From Hyphomicrobiales bacterium (GTDB lineage Bacteria; Pseudomonadota; Alphaproteobacteria; Rhizobiales; Rhizobiaceae): a stretch of 64,000 nucleotides of DNA. This document shows positions 26,714-35,264 of this stretch, in pieces. The stretch is taken from assembly GCA_021775415.1 (NCBI GenBank), contig JAJFHV010000020.1, forward strand, positions 162,686 to 226,685, written 5' to 3'. A model generated the notes under the pieces. The model did no database searches, was not told where the DNA came from, and saw only the letters and a list, made by a program, of their open reading frames with translations. Numbering within the stretch: the first letter of the stretch is position 1; each line of letters starts with the position of its first letter. The position numbers and the translations under genes were made by a program.

Positions 26714-28315
26714 ATGAAGAAAGAAATTTATCTCAAGAGTCAGGCTGCGAAGCTGACTGCAGGTCAAATTGACCGCCGGCAGTTTATCTTGTCTGCGCTG
26801 GCAGCTGGTGTGGTTTTGCCATCAGCTATGACAATGGCCGGTGATGCGATGGCGATGACCCCAAAGAAAGGTGGCCATTTCCGCCAGGGTTACGGCTATG
26901 GCTCAACAACCGACTCGCTTGATCCGGGTACTGCCGAGAACGGCTTTATGCAAGCTACCATTTACACGATCGGCAACCATCTAACCGAAGTAGACAATAC
27001 CGGTAATCTTGTTCCGGATTTGGCTGAAAGCTACAGTGCATCCGATGATGCTGTTACCTGGACATTCAAACTGCGTAGCGGTGTTGAGTTCCACAATGGC
27101 AAGACGCTGAGCGGTGAAGATGTAGTTGCCTCTATCAACCACCACCGTGGTGAATCAAAATCTGCTGCTGCTGGTTTGCTCAAGCAGGTCAAAGATGTCA
27201 GCGCTAATGGAAACGAAGTTGTTTTCGTACTGAATGCCCCCAATGCCGGGTTCCCGTTCATCGTCAGTGATTATCACATGATGATTATGCCATCCAAGGA
27301 TGGCAAGGTTGACGCTGCCTCAGGTGTTGGAACGGGTGGTTACATCATTGAGAAGTTTGAACCGGGTGTTCGGCTTACCGCAAAACGCAACCCTAACTTC
27401 TTCAAAGAAGGCCGGGCGCATTTTGATTCACTTGAAACCCTCGTTTTGCTGGATGCTGCGGCCCGCCAAAATGCCATCATGAATGGTGATGTGGATGCAG
27501 CTAACCGGGTTGACCCTAAAACCGTATCTCTGATGGCGCGTGTACCAACACTCGATATTCTGGAGAAAACGGGTACACTTCACTACACATTCCCAATGCG
27601 GGTAGATGCTGCGCCATTTGATAATCCGGATGTGCGTATGGCGTTGAAGCTTTCTGTGAACCGCCAGGAAATGCTGGACAAAATCCTGCTTGGTCACGGT
27701 GCGATTGGTAATGACCATCCAATTTCAACAGCCAACCAGTTCCATGCCTCAGATCTTGCTCAACGCGAGTATGATCCTGATGCGGCAGCTGCTGCTTACA
27801 AAAAGTCCGGTCATTCCGGTCCTATCCAATTGTCGGCTTCTGATGCAGCGTTTGCTGGTGCGGTGGATGCAGCTCAGCTTATTGCTGCTTCTGCAAAGGC
27901 TGCGGGTATTGAAATCGAAGTTGTTCGCGAACCAAGTGATGGATACTGGTCAAACGTTTGGAACAAGAAACCCTGGTGTGCATGTTATTGGGGTGGTCGT
28001 CCAACTGAAGACTGGATGTTCTCATCTGCTTACACCGATGACACCGAGTGGAACGATACTGCCTGGAAAACCACAGATGGAGCCAAGCAGTTTAATGCGG
28101 TTGTCAAGCAGGCTCGCGGTGAGCTTGATGATGATAAGCGCCGGACGATGTATGCTGAAGCGCAAACGCTTATCCACAATGATGGCGGTGCTCTGGTTCC
28201 AATGTTTGCCAACCACATCATGGCAGTCAGCAAGAAAGTTGCCCATGACGAGGAAATCGCAGGCAACTGGGAAAATGACGGTAACAAGTCTCACGAGCGT
28301 TGGTGGTTCGCGTAA
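26714..28315 (+). CDS. ABC transporter substrate-binding protein (family 5, dipeptide type)
   Basis: A 533-residue periplasmic solute-binding protein. The N-terminus has a twin-arginine-like signal (DRRQFILSALAAGVVLPSAM) after an unusually long leader of about 18 residues, ending near AMA/MTPKKGG. The mature part carries TDSLDPGTAENGF, LAESYSASDDAVTWTFKLR and GVEFHNGKTLSGEDVVASI, the consensus of family 5 (DppA/OppA). I start at the ATG with GGGAGGAG upstream rather than 27 codons earlier. It is transcribed away from its permease operon, ends at a strong terminator, and being monocistronic can be made in excess over the membrane parts. Tat export suggests that it folds, perhaps with a cofactor or metal, before export. 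Confidence 0.9.
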   Translation: MKKEIYLKSQAAKLTAGQIDRRQFILSALAAGVVLPSAMTMAGDAMAMTPKKGGHFRQGYGYGSTTDSLDPGTAENGFMQATIYTIGNHLTEVDNTGNLVPDLAESYSASDDAVTWTFKLRSGVEFHNGKTLSGEDVVASINHHRGESKSAAAGLLKQVKDVSANGNEVVFVLNAPNAGFPFIVSDYHMMIMPSKDGKVDAASGVGTGGYIIEKFEPGVRLTAKRNPNFFKEGRAHFDSLETLVLLDAAARQNAIMNGDVDAANRVDPKTVSLMARVPTLDILEKTGTLHYTFPMRVDAAPFDNPDVRMALKLSVNRQEMLDKILLGHGAIGNDHPISTANQFHASDLAQREYDPDAAAAAYKKSGHSGPIQLSASDAAFAGAVDAAQLIAASAKAAGIEIEVVREPSDGYWSNVWNKKPWCACYWGGRPTEDWMFSSAYTDDTEWNDTAWKTTDGAKQFNAVVKQARGELDDDKRRTMYAEAQTLIHNDGGALVPMFANHIMAVSKKVAHDEEIAGNWENDGNKSHERWWFA

Positions 28316-28341
28316 GCACCAGTCGCTGAATGAAATAATTG

Positions 28342-28376
28342 AACCGGCGGTCAGGAAACTGGCCGCCGGTTTTTTT
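28342..28376 (+). terminator. Rho-independent terminator of the binding-protein gene
   Basis: A 13-pair stem (28342-28354 with 28359-28371, one G-U pair) closes a GAAA tetraloop and runs straight into a T-run at about 28370-28376. It begins 27 bases after the stop codon. The reverse orientation lacks a T-run, so it mainly stops plus-strand transcription. Confidence 0.92.
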
Positions 28377-28402
28377 ATCCCAACCTTTATGCTGGAATTG
28401 AA

Positions 28403-29338
28403 TTAAAACCCTTCAATTGTTGCCAACCCTATAGCAGCCTCACCCGCGCCAGCATAAAAAAGGTAAGCGGTTCCGTCAGCGGCGAAAATGCATGGGTCGC
28501 GTAGTTCCTGTTTGCGCTCGTAAGCAGCGCCAGCAACTGAAGCAACGAGAGGTATATCACTTCCTTCCCACGGAAGTTTTGGGCGCAGAATTTCGCATCT
28601 GTGCTCGATCCTCCAGTCCATCCAGTCTTTAGTTAGATCAATTGTGCCGTGATAAAGTCGTTCCGGCATGTCCCCAATTTCACTCCAGATTATGTGTAGT
28701 CTGGAGCCTTTAACCAGAACTGCTGTGTGGCGCATTGCTGGGATTCCTAACCGGGGACCTTCTACAAAATCGGTGTTGCCGTCGCGTGATCTCGACACAA
28801 TGTCAGGGATGGAAATCGCATAATGTTGATCTTGCCAATTAAAAACCCTGAAATAAGCCCGGCCAAGAAGTTCAGGCATTGGGGTGAAGGAAATGCCGTC
28901 ATCTGACAGCGCCAACCGGGTCATTTGATCACCCGATGGCAGCAGCCCGTGATAGTACATTTTGAACTGTTTGGCGACATGATCGATGTGTACATCCGGA
29001 CTGGCCACATGGGGGTACAGCCAATCCCTTCCTGGCGCGACCCAGTCTGGTCTCGGTCCAGCGGAATCGGGACGGGTAGAACAGAACAAACTGTCTTTTA
29101 CATGCAGGCATCCGGATTGGTGATATCTCCATGGACCGGTGAGTTCGTTTGCATAAGCCAGGCGGATAAAGTGTCCCTCATGGGCTGCGAAATACATGTA
29201 GTACCGACCCAATGGTTCAGGCACCCATGAGGGTATCTCGATTACCGAGGGACCATTGATATTTTCGCCAATGTCCGGGTGAAGGGCGCTTGTAATCAGC
29301 GGCTGATCGCCTATCCGCTGAGCAGTAATTTTGGACAT
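28403..29338 (-). CDS. Five-bladed beta-propeller protein, GH43/GH32-like fold
   Basis: This is a 311-residue protein whose repeated blade pattern is typical of the GH43/GH32 five-bladed propeller. Visible are GPSVIEIPSWVPEPLGRYYMYFAAHEGHFIRLAYANELTGPW, SPDVHIDHVAKQFKMYYHG, LALSDDGISF, HTAVLVKGSRLHIIWSE and RDPCIFAADGTAYLFYAGAGE. The last ends with DP and an acidic residue, as in blade five of GH43. No signal peptide is visible. It is the final gene of the minus-strand liv/hydrolase cluster, 37 bases after the CocE/NonD gene. Many such proteins are annotated only as hypothetical; glycosidase activity is possible but the catalytic acids cannot be placed with confidence. Confidence 0.6.
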   Translation of the reverse strand: MSKITAQRIGDQPLITSALHPDIGENINGPSVIEIPSWVPEPLGRYYMYFAAHEGHFIRLAYANELTGPWRYHQSGCLHVKDSLFCSTRPDSAGPRPDWVAPGRDWLYPHVASPDVHIDHVAKQFKMYYHGLLPSGDQMTRLALSDDGISFTPMPELLGRAYFRVFNWQDQHYAISIPDIVSRSRDGNTDFVEGPRLGIPAMRHTAVLVKGSRLHIIWSEIGDMPERLYHGTIDLTKDWMDWRIEHRCEILRPKLPWEGSDIPLVASVAGAAYERKQELRDPCIFAADGTAYLFYAGAGEAAIGLATIEGF

Positions 29339-29375
29339 GTCTTCATCCCATTGGCAGGTGGTGCGGGGTCATGGC

Positions 29376-31379
29376 TTAGATGAAACGCCGCTTGATCTTA
29401 TCTTTGTACCGGCGCTCAAAGATCAGTTTTTTACCTTCAAACGCCTGAACTTTTCCGTTCAGAAAAAAATGCGTTTTATCAGACCACATTGCGGTCGCTG
29501 CCAAAGTTCTGGTTGACCATTTTCCGCGGCGGTTGGTTTGTTCCCAGTTTGCTTCACCATAAGCGCATAACGGATCATCTGGATGGATGGTCCATTTTTC
29601 GCTGACCTTGCTGCTGTTTACCAGGCCGTGATCCAAATCCTCAACCTCGCCGAAATCATCTTCAAGGTGGAGTGCAACCATGCCGGTTATTTGATCGTGT
29701 TCCACGCGGCGTGAATTTCCACCGGGACGCAGGGTTTTGGTTTTCCACGGTGCTGCTGCTTCCGGGGCCTCAAAAATGACTTCGTCTTTTTGGCCAACGG
29801 ACCGGGTGGGTAGCTCAATTGATCCGCCAGCAAGAGTAAGCGTTGACTGCTCCGGGGATGGCCACACCAGTGGCCAGTAACTGGTTGAGAGTGCTATGCG
29901 AAGTCGATTGCCAGCCGGTATTCGCCAGGCGATTGCATCCAGTTCCACTTCAACATCGATCCATTTCCCGGGCTTGAGCTTTGTCGGCTTTGACTGGCTT
30001 TTGTGCTGGCACAAGTTCAAGAGCCCGTATGTGATGCGGGTTGATGCGCCATCCGGATACACATCATTCAGCCGGACTGCAATTTGGGCAATTGGTTTGT
30101 CCGACTTCAGGCGCAGGCGAACCACAGGCCTGCCAACAATCGAGACGGGCTTCTTGAGCGGCTTGCCATCAAAACACAAAGACAGGGCATCATCCCTGCG
30201 CTGATCATCGGGTAACTCCGGGCCCCAATAGATTGCACAATACTCGCCGGCATAAAGGCCGGTATCGGCAGGTGAAGAAATTGAGTGTTCAAATTTCCTG
30301 GCCTTGCCTTTCTCCAATGCACCATTTTTGTGGAGATTAAGCTGCTGATGTTTGATGCGTTTTGAGGGCCAGTTTTTCTCGGCAATCCAGGTGCCGCTGC
30401 GCGTTTCATACCAAGGCTTGGGACGTTCTGAATCCATCACGAACAACCGCATGTCCGGATCTTTGTCGACACCAGTGTCCTCGCCTTTGAGCCAGTGATC
30501 CCACCATCGCTTGAGTTCCCGCAAAAAACCGATTGGATTGGGCTTGGCAAAATGTGGATACTTATGGATCCACGGACCAATTATGCCTTTGGCAGGCGCG
30601 TCGAGATTTGCGACCAGATTGCTGACTGTGTTTTTGTAAGCATCTCCCCAACCACCGACTGCAAGTGTTGCCGCCTTGATTTTGGAGTAATCCTCGCAGA
30701 CTGATCCGTGCTTCCAGTATGCATCGCGGGTTTGATGTCTCAGCCAGCGGGCATGCAGCATTGAATTTGCTTCAAGCCGTTCCTCCCACATCTTGCCCCA
30801 CTTGTTGTCAGTGAGTGCCGGGTCAGGGGGGCGTGAGGAAAAGGATAGCATGGTTGCACCCCAACCAAGGTTTTCTCCGAGCACCAATCCACCCTTGTAG
30901 TGAATGTCATCATTGTAACGGTCAGCGGTTGAGCAAAGCGTCACGATTGCCTTGAGGGCAGGGGGCTGAAGACTTGCCACCTGCAACGCATTGAAGCCAC
31001 CCCAGGAAATGCCCATCATGCCAACATTGCCATTGCACCAGGACTGGCTTGCCGCCCAGGCAATTACATCGCAGGCGTCCTGCAGTTCCTGCGCTGTGTA
31101 CTCATCCTGCATGGTTCCTTCGGAATCCCCATTGCCGCGCATATCGACCCGGATGCAGGCATAACCGTGACCTGCAAGCCAGGGGTGGGTGAGTTCATCT
31201 CGTTCAGTTGTGCCGTCGCGCTTGCGGTAAGGGAGGTGCTCAAGAATTGCCGGGACAGGTCTCTTTTCAGCATCCTTTGGTATCCAGATACGGGCGGAGA
31301 GGCGGCATCCATCCGGCATGGTAATGCCCCAGTCCTGATGGACATCGATCTTTCGCGGAAACTTCTTGATGGTCTTCAC
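29376..31379 (-). CDS. CocE/NonD family hydrolase (S15 peptidase fold)
   Basis: A 667-residue alpha/beta hydrolase of the X-Pro dipeptidyl-peptidase/cocaine-esterase superfamily. N-terminal motifs are DWGITMPDGCRLSARIWIP, YRKRDGT and RVDMRGNGDSEG. The nucleophile is the Ser in MGISWGGFNALQ near residue 140. The acid and His are expected in the VGGWGDAYKN and GPWIHKYPH stretches, both present. A C-terminal jelly-roll domain (from about 370) carries RLRLKSDKPIAQI and RLRIALSTSYWPLVWPSP. It is cytoplasmic (no signal) and starts at GTG with GGAG 11 bases upstream. It follows livM by 5 bases, so it probably hydrolyses the imported compound, an amide or ester. Confidence 0.85.
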   Translation of the reverse strand: MKTIKKFPRKIDVHQDWGITMPDGCRLSARIWIPKDAEKRPVPAILEHLPYRKRDGTTERDELTHPWLAGHGYACIRVDMRGNGDSEGTMQDEYTAQELQDACDVIAWAASQSWCNGNVGMMGISWGGFNALQVASLQPPALKAIVTLCSTADRYNDDIHYKGGLVLGENLGWGATMLSFSSRPPDPALTDNKWGKMWEERLEANSMLHARWLRHQTRDAYWKHGSVCEDYSKIKAATLAVGGWGDAYKNTVSNLVANLDAPAKGIIGPWIHKYPHFAKPNPIGFLRELKRWWDHWLKGEDTGVDKDPDMRLFVMDSERPKPWYETRSGTWIAEKNWPSKRIKHQQLNLHKNGALEKGKARKFEHSISSPADTGLYAGEYCAIYWGPELPDDQRRDDALSLCFDGKPLKKPVSIVGRPVVRLRLKSDKPIAQIAVRLNDVYPDGASTRITYGLLNLCQHKSQSKPTKLKPGKWIDVEVELDAIAWRIPAGNRLRIALSTSYWPLVWPSPEQSTLTLAGGSIELPTRSVGQKDEVIFEAPEAAAPWKTKTLRPGGNSRRVEHDQITGMVALHLEDDFGEVEDLDHGLVNSSKVSEKWTIHPDDPLCAYGEANWEQTNRRGKWSTRTLAATAMWSDKTHFFLNGKVQAFEGKKLIFERRYKDKIKRRFI

Positions 31380-31384
31380 AGTGA

Positions 31385-32692
31385 TTATCGCTCCGGGATA
31401 AGTCCTCGCGGGGTGAAACGCAGGACCAGCAGAAGGACGATTCCCATCGTCATCAAACGCATGTGGGCAGCGCTTTGCAGCAGATGAATCCGCAGGGCGT
31501 TGTCTTCACTCATCCCGGCAGTAATCACATCCATCAGCCACAACCCCAACGGCTCTGCCTCCACCCAGAAAAACCAGATGACGAAGCCACCGAGAATTGA
31601 ACCCCAGTTGTTGCCGGAACCACCAACAATCACCATGACCCAAATCAGGAATGTGTAACGAAGCGGCTGATAGGAGGCAGGCGTAAACTGGCCATCAAGG
31701 GTCATCAGCATCGCGCCGGCAATTCCGATTACCGCGGACCCAAGAATGAATATTTGCAGATATCGCCAGGTAACATCTTTGCCCATTGCTTCTGCAGCGG
31801 TTTCATTGTCACGGATGGCGCGCATCATCCGGCCCCATGGCGAGTGCAGCGCCTTTTCGGAAAGCCACAAGATGAACAAAAGTACAATCAGAAACAGGCT
31901 GGCGTAGGAAAGTTTGACGACAATCGACGACAAATCAACAATCGACATGTTCCAGTCGGCAGCAATTTTAAGGAAGAAGTCCGACTTTTGAATATCAACT
32001 TCGTATAAAACCGGGCGAGGAATGCCGTTGACGTTCTTTACGCCCCGGGTCAACCAATCCTCGTTTTTCAACATCGCGACGATGATTTCAGAAATACCGA
32101 GTGTTGCAATCGCAAGATAATCCTCCCGCAGGCCGAGGGCAATTTTGCCAACCACCCATGCGGCGGCGGCTGCAAACAAACCACCGATAATCCACGAAAA
32201 TAGAATGGGTAATCCAAGACCACCCAGATATCCGGTTCGGGCCGAATCCACAGCTTCAATGGCATCGACTGCCGGGTCCATGAACCACCGTGTTGCAAAA
32301 TACCCGACAACAACGATAAGGCCGGTGACGATTAACCTATAAGTTCCCCGATTGCGGAGTTTGATATAACTGAGCGTTGCGGCAATGATGGTTGCGATGG
32401 CAATTGCCAGCGCGAGAATTACACCGTTTCCACCGGCCGACCAGGCCTCGGAAACGGGTGGCATGGAAACAAGAACACCGGCAAGTCCGCCCAACGCGGC
32501 AAACCCCATGACGCCAAAATTAAGCAACCCGCCATATCCCCACTGGATGTTTATACCGAGAGACATGATTGCCGAAATCAAACAAAGATTGAGGATTGCA
32601 AAGGCAACCGACCAGCTTTGCAACATACCGACCAGCGCAATCAGACCCACCATAAGGACAAACATGCCGATATTTCTGAGATTTATGGTCAT
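31385..32692 (-). CDS. livM: Branched-chain amino acid-type ABC permease LivM
   Basis: A 435-residue inner-membrane permease with about ten hydrophobic segments. The conserved LivM motif NIQWGYGGLLNFGVMGFAALGG is near residue 55, and the cytoplasmic loop SPWGRMMRAIRDNETAAEAMGKDV contacts the ATPase. Long insertions around residues 140-280 make it larger than typical 300-420-residue LivM. The start at MTINLRN gives a 4-base overlap with livH; the longer frame lies inside that gene. It acts with LivH, LivG, LivF and the binding protein. This transporter class also carries amides, urea and aromatic compounds, so the amino acid label is only a family name here. Confidence 0.87.
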   Translation of the reverse strand: MTINLRNIGMFVLMVGLIALVGMLQSWSVAFAILNLCLISAIMSLGINIQWGYGGLLNFGVMGFAALGGLAGVLVSMPPVSEAWSAGGNGVILALAIAIATIIAATLSYIKLRNRGTYRLIVTGLIVVVGYFATRWFMDPAVDAIEAVDSARTGYLGGLGLPILFSWIIGGLFAAAAAWVVGKIALGLREDYLAIATLGISEIIVAMLKNEDWLTRGVKNVNGIPRPVLYEVDIQKSDFFLKIAADWNMSIVDLSSIVVKLSYASLFLIVLLFILWLSEKALHSPWGRMMRAIRDNETAAEAMGKDVTWRYLQIFILGSAVIGIAGAMLMTLDGQFTPASYQPLRYTFLIWVMVIVGGSGNNWGSILGGFVIWFFWVEAEPLGLWLMDVITAGMSEDNALRIHLLQSAAHMRLMTMGIVLLLVLRFTPRGLIPER

Positions 32693-33702
32693 GAGGATTG
32701 CCTGCCGAACAAGCCTGTCGGTTTTATCAGCAGGACCAACACAAGTATGACAAAGGACACTGCAAATTTGTAGTCGGTCGACAACAGCTGAACCAGTCCT
32801 TCCGGCGCCCAACTTTCCGGCACCAGGTAGGTTAGAAATTTCTTGTAGGCAAATGTGACCGAAACTTCAGAGAATGCGACCACAAACCCACCCGCAATAG
32901 CGCCCAGCGGGTTACCGAGACCACCAACAATTGCCGAGGCAAATATCGGCAGCAATATCTGCAGATAGGTGAAGGGTTTGAAGCTTTTGTCGAGGCCATA
33001 AAGCGTGCCGGCAATGGTCGCCAGTGCGGCGCTCAAAATCCAGGCAATCATTACCACACGGTCGGGATTTATGCCGGAAAGCAGTGCAAGATCCTCATTA
33101 TCAGAATACGCCCGCATGGACTTGCCGGATCTGGTTTTATTAAGAAACCAGAACAGCGCCGCGACGATCATTACAGCTGCGACTACGGTGATCGCTTGTG
33201 TGGTTTTTATTGCAAGACCTTCGTTCAGCCCGGTTATTTGCTTGAATTCACGGGCGGTAATCAAGAAACGATCACCGTCGGTGAACACCTGATCTTTCGG
33301 GCCGATAATGAAGCGTACAAGACCATTGTAGAAAAACATCACCCCCAGAGAGGCAATCAGGAATATGACAGGATCAGATTTCTTGCTCCGGTAAAACCGG
33401 TAAACCAGCTTGTCGGTGCCGAGACAAAGTACAATTGCTGCAAGAATTGCAATCGGCAACGTCAACAACGCAGTTGGCAAAGGCCCCAAAGAGACACCAG
33501 CGGATTGAAGCCACCATGTCGTTAGAATGGCAATTGTTGTCCCAAAAGCCATGGTTTCGCCATGGGCAAAATTGGAGAAGCGTAATATGCCGAAAACCAG
33601 CGTGACGCCAAGTGCACCCAACGCCAGTTGGCAGCCATAGGTCATACCTGGAATCACCAGGTAGTTTGCGATTAACACGATGGCGTTAAACAGGTTTTCC
33701 AT
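32689..33702 (-). CDS. livH: Branched-chain amino acid-type ABC permease LivH
   Basis: A 337-residue polytopic permease. Characteristic LivH motifs are LGALGVTLVFGILRFSNFAHGETMAFG near residue 30, GKSMRAYSDNEDLALLSGINPDR (the ATPase contact loop) and PIFASAIVGGLGNPLGAIAGGFVVAFSE near the C-terminus. It starts on the last base of the livF stop codon and overlaps livM by 4 bases. Its position in livK-G-F-H-M is conventional apart from the ATPase genes preceding the permeases. Confidence 0.9.
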   Translation of the reverse strand: MENLFNAIVLIANYLVIPGMTYGCQLALGALGVTLVFGILRFSNFAHGETMAFGTTIAILTTWWLQSAGVSLGPLPTALLTLPIAILAAIVLCLGTDKLVYRFYRSKKSDPVIFLIASLGVMFFYNGLVRFIIGPKDQVFTDGDRFLITAREFKQITGLNEGLAIKTTQAITVVAAVMIVAALFWFLNKTRSGKSMRAYSDNEDLALLSGINPDRVVMIAWILSAALATIAGTLYGLDKSFKPFTYLQILLPIFASAIVGGLGNPLGAIAGGFVVAFSEVSVTFAYKKFLTYLVPESWAPEGLVQLLSTDYKFAVSFVILVLVLLIKPTGLFGRQSS

Positions 33703-34406
33703 CAGCCCCCCAAAAACGCTTTGCGTACGTCCGGATTGGCCAGCAGCGCTTCGCCCGTATCCGTATGTCGGTTCTCGCCCTGCACCAGCACATACCCCTT
33801 GTCGGCAATATTGAGTGCCTGTTTGGCATTTTGTTCAACCATCAGGATGGCAATTCCGGTCTTCGCAATTTCAATGATCCGATCAAACAATTCATCCATG
33901 ACGATGGGTGAAACGCCGGCCGTTGGTTCATCAAGCATCAAAACCTTGGGCTGGGTCATCAGAGCTCTGCCAACGGCCACCTGCTGGCGCTGACCCCCGG
34001 AAAGTTCTCCGGCGGGCTGGCCGCGTTTGTCTTTAAGGATCGGGAACAGTTCAAACACTTGTTGCATTGTGCTGGAGATATCATCGTCGCGGATGAAAGC
34101 TCCCATTTCGAGGTTTTCCTCAACACTCATCGAGGTAAAGACATTGTTGTTTTGCGGAACAAACCCCATGCCCTTTTGTACCCGGTCCTGAGGGGTGAGC
34201 TTTGTGATATCTTCGCCTTCCATCAAAACATGTCCTTCGCGCAAGTTCAGCATGCCGAAGACGGCTTTCATGGCAGTGGACTTGCCCGCACCATTTGGCC
34301 CGACAACAACTGCGATTTCACCCTTTTCGACACCGATTGTACAGTCGTGCAGAATATCGGCTCCGCCGTAGCCTCCAGTCATGTTTTCACCAACGAGAAA
34401 ACTCAT
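33702..34406 (-). CDS. livF: Branched-chain amino acid-type ABC ATPase LivF
   Basis: A 234-residue ATPase with Walker A VGPNGAGKSTAMKAVFG, signature LSGGQRQQVAVGRALM, Walker B VLMLDEPTAGVSPIVMD and the LivF-type ending EQNAKQALNIADKGYVLVQGE. An AAGGAG stands 8 bases before the ATG, inside the end of livG. It overlaps livG by 4 bases (the stop TGA lies within ATGA). Confidence 0.92.
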   Translation of the reverse strand: MSFLVGENMTGGYGGADILHDCTIGVEKGEIAVVVGPNGAGKSTAMKAVFGMLNLREGHVLMEGEDITKLTPQDRVQKGMGFVPQNNNVFTSMSVEENLEMGAFIRDDDISSTMQQVFELFPILKDKRGQPAGELSGGQRQQVAVGRALMTQPKVLMLDEPTAGVSPIVMDELFDRIIEIAKTGIAILMVEQNAKQALNIADKGYVLVQGENRHTDTGEALLANPDVRKAFLGG

Positions 34407-35197
34407 ATAGTTTTCTCCTTTTTGGGTGCAGGTTTGTTTTTAAGGCCGGTGCCCAGATAAGCTTCAATAACCTGTTCGTTGGATTTCACCTCTTCGGCTG
34501 TACCTTGTGCAAGGACTGCCCCTTCCGCCATCACAATCACCGGGTCGCAGAGGCGTGAAATAAACTCCATGTCGTGTTCAATCATACAGAAGGTGTAGCC
34601 GCGCTCTTTGTTAAGGCGCAGGATTGCATCACCAACTGTATTAAGAAGTGTGCGGTTAACTCCAGCGCCCACTTCATCCAGGAACACAATTTTCGCATCC
34701 ACCATCATGGTGCGTCCGAGTTCCAGAAGCTTCTTTTGACCGCCGGAAAGATTGCCGGCAAATTCGTCGGCAACCTGAGAGATTTGCAAAAACTCTATTA
34801 CTTCATTGGCTTTTTCGCGAATGGTGGCATCTTCATTGCGCACCTTGGTTGGGTGCAGCCAGGCATTTATCAAACTTTCACCGGACTGGTTACCGGGTAC
34901 CATCATCAGGTTTTCACGAACTGTTAGCGTCGAAAATTCATGGGCAATCTGAAAGGTGCGCAACATGCCTTTTGCAAAGAGTTCATGGGGTGGAAGGCCG
35001 GTAATATCCTCGCCATCCAGATAAACTTTGCCGGAAGTCGGTTTGTAAACACCGGCAATTACATTGAACAAGGTGGTCTTGCCCGCACCATTGGGCCCGA
35101 TCAGGCCGGTTATTGAACCACCTTCAATCGTCAGGGATGCTCCATCCACTGCATGGATGCCCCCGAAATATTTATGGATGTCGTCAACGACGATCAT
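34403..35197 (-). CDS. livG: Branched-chain amino acid-type ABC ATPase LivG
   Basis: A 264-residue ATPase: IHKYFGGIHAVDGASL, Walker A GPNGAGKTTLFNVIAG, LRTFQIAHEFSTLTVRENLM, signature LSGGQKKLLELGRTMM, Walker B IVFLDEVGAGVNRTL and FCMIEHDMEFISRLCD. Glu-Val-Gly replaces the usual Glu-Pro-Ala after the Walker B Glu, a frequent LivG variant that keeps the catalytic Glu. The gene follows livK after 67 bases that contain a stable hairpin, which may lower ATPase expression relative to the binding protein. Confidence 0.92.
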   Translation of the reverse strand: MIVVDDIHKYFGGIHAVDGASLTIEGGSITGLIGPNGAGKTTLFNVIAGVYKPTSGKVYLDGEDITGLPPHELFAKGMLRTFQIAHEFSTLTVRENLMMVPGNQSGESLINAWLHPTKVRNEDATIREKANEVIEFLQISQVADEFAGNLSGGQKKLLELGRTMMVDAKIVFLDEVGAGVNRTLLNTVGDAILRLNKERGYTFCMIEHDMEFISRLCDPVIVMAEGAVLAQGTAEEVKSNEQVIEAYLGTGLKNKPAPKKEKTI

Positions 35198-35221
35198 GGA
35201 GATACCGACCGCTAAACGATT

Positions 35222-35246
35222 GCGGCCCAGGTAAAGCCCGGGCCGC
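35222..35246 (-). other. Intercistronic hairpin between livK and livG
   Basis: Seven perfect GC-rich pairs (35222-35228 with 35240-35246) enclose an 11-base loop that can pair further. There is no T-run after it in the minus direction, so it is not a classical terminator. It lies just after the livK stop. In this position such hairpins commonly protect the 3' end of the binding-protein message and reduce downstream expression; that role is inferred. Confidence 0.6.
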
Positions 35247-35264
35247 TATAATCGTTATGCTGTC

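Noticed and set aside
27690..28406. 238-codon plus-strand frame in the binding-protein gene
   Set aside because: It is a second frame of a clearly coding family 5 binding protein, runs through its terminator and shows no domain.
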